Shown here in pieces: positions 60,976 through 64,000 of a stretch of DNA of 64,000 nucleotides (positions within the stretch are counted from its first letter, which is position 1; each line of letters opens with the position of its first letter). The notes below the pieces were generated by a model. It saw only the letters and a list, made by a program, of their open reading frames with translations. It did no database searches and was not told the DNA's origin. This DNA comes from Porphyrobacter sp. GTDB taxonomy: Bacteria; Pseudomonadota; Alphaproteobacteria; Sphingomonadales; Sphingomonadaceae. Where the stretch lies: contig WGLN01000003.1 in the NCBI GenBank assembly GCA_016125555.1, forward strand, positions 45,055 through 109,054. Direction: 5' to 3'. Both the position numbers and the translations under genes were made by a program.

Positions 60976-62820
60976 CTATTCGGCCGCTTCGGCAGCGGCG
61001 CCGTCCTCCTCGCGCCGCTCGCTCGCCTGGCGCGACCACATCTCGGCATAGAGCCCGCCCTTCGCCAGCAGCGCGGCATGGGTGCCGCTCTCGGCGAGCC
61101 GTCCGTGATCGAGCACGAGGATGTTGTCGGCATCGGCGATGGTCGACAGGCGATGCGCGATGGCGATGGTGGTGCGCCCTTCCTCGAGCCGCTTGAGCGT
61201 GCCGAGGATCTCCTGCTCGGTGCGCGTGTCGAGCGCGCTGGTCGCCTCGTCGAGCAGCAGGATCGGCGGGTTCTTCACCAGCGTGCGGGCGATCGCGACG
61301 CGCTGCTTCTCGCCGCCCGACAGCTTGAGCCCGCGCTCGCCGACGAGCGTCGCGAAACCATCGGGCAGGCGCGCGATCAGCGGCATCAGCGCGGCATCGC
61401 GCGCGGCTTGCGCGACGGTCTCCTCGTCCGCGCCTTCCGCCCCGTAGGCGATGTTGTAGGCGAGGCTTTCGTTGAACAGCACCGAATCCTGCGGGACGAT
61501 GCCGATTCTGGCGCGCAGCGAATCCTGCGTGACCTGCGCGATGTCCTCGCCGCTCACCAGCACACGCCCGCCTTGCGGATCGTAGAAGCGGAACAGCAGG
61601 CGCCCGATGGTGCTCTTCCCCGCGCCCGAGGGGCCGACGATCGCGGTGGTGCTGCCCGCCGGCACCTCGAAGGAGAGGCCGTTGAGGATCGTGCGTCCCG
61701 GCTCGTAGCCGAAGGTGACGTTGTCGAAGGCGACCGTGGGCCGCTTCACGATCAGCGCCGGGGCGCCGGGCGCGTCCCTCACCTCGATGTCGGTGTCGAT
61801 CAGGCGGAACATCTCGGCCATGTCGACGAGGCCCTGCCGGATCGTGCGATAGACCCAGCCGAGCACGTCCAGCGGGCGGAACAGCTGGGTGAGGTAGGTG
61901 TTGACGAAGACGAGGTCGCCGGTGGTGAGCTGGCCCTTGCTCCACCCCCAGACGGTGTAGGCCATCGCGCCGAACATCAGCAGGTTCATGATGCTCGCCT
62001 GCGCCATGTTGAGCAGGCCCACCGAGTTCTCCGAGCGGATCGCGGCCTCGGCATAGGCGCGCGCGGCCTGCGCGTAGCGGGCCTCCTCGCGCTGTTCGGC
62101 GTTGAAGTATTTGACCGTCTCGAAGTTGAGCAGCGAATCCACCGCGCGGTGGAGCGCCTTGCCGTCGAGCTCGTTCATCTCGCGCCGGAGCTTGGTGCGC
62201 CATTCGGTGATCGCGCGCGTCACCCAGACATAGGCGATGACGGTCAGCGCGGTCGCCGCGACCAGGCCGAGGCCGAAATTGATGTAGAAGATCACCGCCA
62301 CCGCGATCAGTTCGATGATGGTGGGCGCGATGTTGAACAGCAGGAAATAGAGCATCTGGTCGATGCTCTTGGTGCCGCGCTCGATGATCTTGGTGACCTC
62401 GCCCGTGCGCCGCGCGAGGTGGAAGCGCAGGGACAGGCGGTGGAGGCGGTGGAACACGTCCTCGGCGAGCCGGGTGGTGGCGACCTGCCCGACTCGTTCG
62501 AAGGCGATGTTGCGCAGGTTGTCGAAGGCGACCGATGCGAAGCGCCCGAGCGCATAGGCCGCGACCAGCGCGAGCGCGACTCTCAGCCCCGCATCGACGC
62601 TCCCCGCCATCGCGTCGACCGCGCCGCGATAGGCGAAGGGCAGCGACAGGGTGACCGCCTTGGCCGCCAGCACCAGCACCATGGCCACGACGATGCGGCG
62701 GCGCAGCGCTGCATCGTCGCTCGGCCAGAGATAGGGAAGGAAGCGCCGGAGGGTCGCCCAGCTTTCGACATTGCGCTTGGACGTGTCGGGATCGGCGGGC
62801 TGCTGGCTGTCGGGAGGCAT
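60976..62820 (-). CDS. ATM1/ABCB7-type ABC transporter (fused permease and ATPase)
   Basis: TMD followed by IVGPSGAGKSTIGRLLFRFYDP, LSGGEKQRVAIARTLVKNPPILLLDEATSALDTRTEQEI. Confidence 0.95.
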   Translation of the reverse strand: MPPDSQQPADPDTSKRNVESWATLRRFLPYLWPSDDAALRRRIVVAMVLVLAAKAVTLSLPFAYRGAVDAMAGSVDAGLRVALALVAAYALGRFASVAFDNLRNIAFERVGQVATTRLAEDVFHRLHRLSLRFHLARRTGEVTKIIERGTKSIDQMLYFLLFNIAPTIIELIAVAVIFYINFGLGLVAATALTVIAYVWVTRAITEWRTKLRREMNELDGKALHRAVDSLLNFETVKYFNAEQREEARYAQAARAYAEAAIRSENSVGLLNMAQASIMNLLMFGAMAYTVWGWSKGQLTTGDLVFVNTYLTQLFRPLDVLGWVYRTIRQGLVDMAEMFRLIDTDIEVRDAPGAPALIVKRPTVAFDNVTFGYEPGRTILNGLSFEVPAGSTTAIVGPSGAGKSTIGRLLFRFYDPQGGRVLVSGEDIAQVTQDSLRARIGIVPQDSVLFNESLAYNIAYGAEGADEETVAQAARDAALMPLIARLPDGFATLVGERGLKLSGGEKQRVAIARTLVKNPPILLLDEATSALDTRTEQEILGTLKRLEEGRTTIAIAHRLSTIADADNILVLDHGRLAESGTHAALLAKGGLYAEMWSRQASERREEDGAAAEAAE

Positions 62821-63120
62821 GGTCTATGATGTGGGCGCGGGCGCGGGCTCGCGCAAGCCGCTCTCCCGTTTGGCGCAAGCTGCCGGTGCCGCGGGAATCG
62901 GATTCGGGAATCGCGAAAGACGCGGCAGCGGGAGGAAAAGGGCGATTCCGTGCCTCGGGGGTGCTCCTGAAGCCCGAAAACGGCGGAGAATCGTCCGGTC
63001 TCCGGGTGGCGCGACCGATCGTCAGCCCGGGGCGAAGCCCGGAAATGCGGGCGGAATAGGAAAAAAATGGCGGATTTCTGCGGTTCTTGCGCGGGTCTGA
63101 AATAAAATTGCAAAAAGGCG

Positions 63121-63149
63121 TTGACCGAATCTCAGGCCCCCCATATATG
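63121..63149 (+). promoter_or_regulatory. Probable rRNA operon promoter
   Basis: TTGACC - 17 bp - TATATG, upstream of 16S. Confidence 0.65.
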
Positions 63150-63274
63150 GCCCTCACCGACGCGGCGCTGACGGCTTCCACCGCCACCGCAACGACCGGT
63201 CGCCAACAAATTCGGATAGCCGGTCCCCCGGTGAAAATCGGGGAACCAAGCGCTGTCCGCTATTACTGTCTGGC

Positions 63275-63289
63275 GGTTCTTTGACATCG
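63275..63289 (+). promoter_or_regulatory. boxA-like antitermination element in the rRNA leader
   Basis: GGTTCTTTGACATCG, resembles boxA (TGCTCTTTAACA). Confidence 0.5.
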
Positions 63290-63524
63290 TTGGTTTTTGA
63301 TGAAGGGACATGTGGGCGACGGCGCCCGGTCCGGGGACCTCAAGGCTCCGGTAACCGGTTAACTCAAGCCGATCGCCACATCCGATCGCAGGCTCCACGC
63401 CTGCCCGGATGGCAAGCATGTTCATTCGTATCCATTACGTTTGACAGTGCAGGTATCGGCTCCTTGAAGCTCATGCCAGTGAGGTCGACGGGGTTATCCC
63501 CGTGCCTGATTGGTGTGTGACACA

Positions 63525-64000
<476 letters not shown>

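Noticed and set aside
58913-63187. 1424-aa open frame suggesting a giant fusion protein
   Set aside because: Only 58913-60865 is a real S9 peptidase with its own start and signal peptide; the rest is antisense-like frame readthrough across the separate ABC transporter gene

Overview
The window is a GC-rich, densely coding alphaproteobacterial chromosome segment. The 16S rRNA 5' part and gene content point to Sphingomonadales, probably Erythrobacteraceae. Most of it is housekeeping: galE, rpmJ, recQ, comM, rpmH-rnpA-yidD-yidC-engB, otsB-GH15-otsA, dapE, nth, dapB, a sirtuin, moeB-like, dnaA, rpsT, mutM, ubiE-ubiB-coaBC-dut, trpS, murJ, secB, Tim44-like, mltA, smr, tRNA-Ser(GCT), DUF1134/EipA, an aminotransferase, ribE-ribD, an SCO-YcgN-YgjP cluster, coq9, ssb, YceD/DUF177, a CBP3-like chaperone, a BamE-like lipoprotein, hslV/hslU, an S9 peptidase, an ATM1-type ABC transporter, and the start of an rRNA operon. 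I saw no CRISPR array, transposase, prophage or obvious secondary-metabolite cluster. The most unusual element is a secreted curlin-repeat (functional-amyloid-like) protein at 45203-46237 with a near-regular 11-residue Q-x-G-x-x-N register and no csg genes nearby. Secondary observations are an acyltransferase gene between hslV and hslU, a long acidic linker inside CoaBC, an iteron-like GCCTGT array just downstream of dnaA, stacked hairpins between rpmH and rnpA, and a tandem GTGTCTC motif found in two distant intergenic regions. All family names come from reading the translations; no database search was run.
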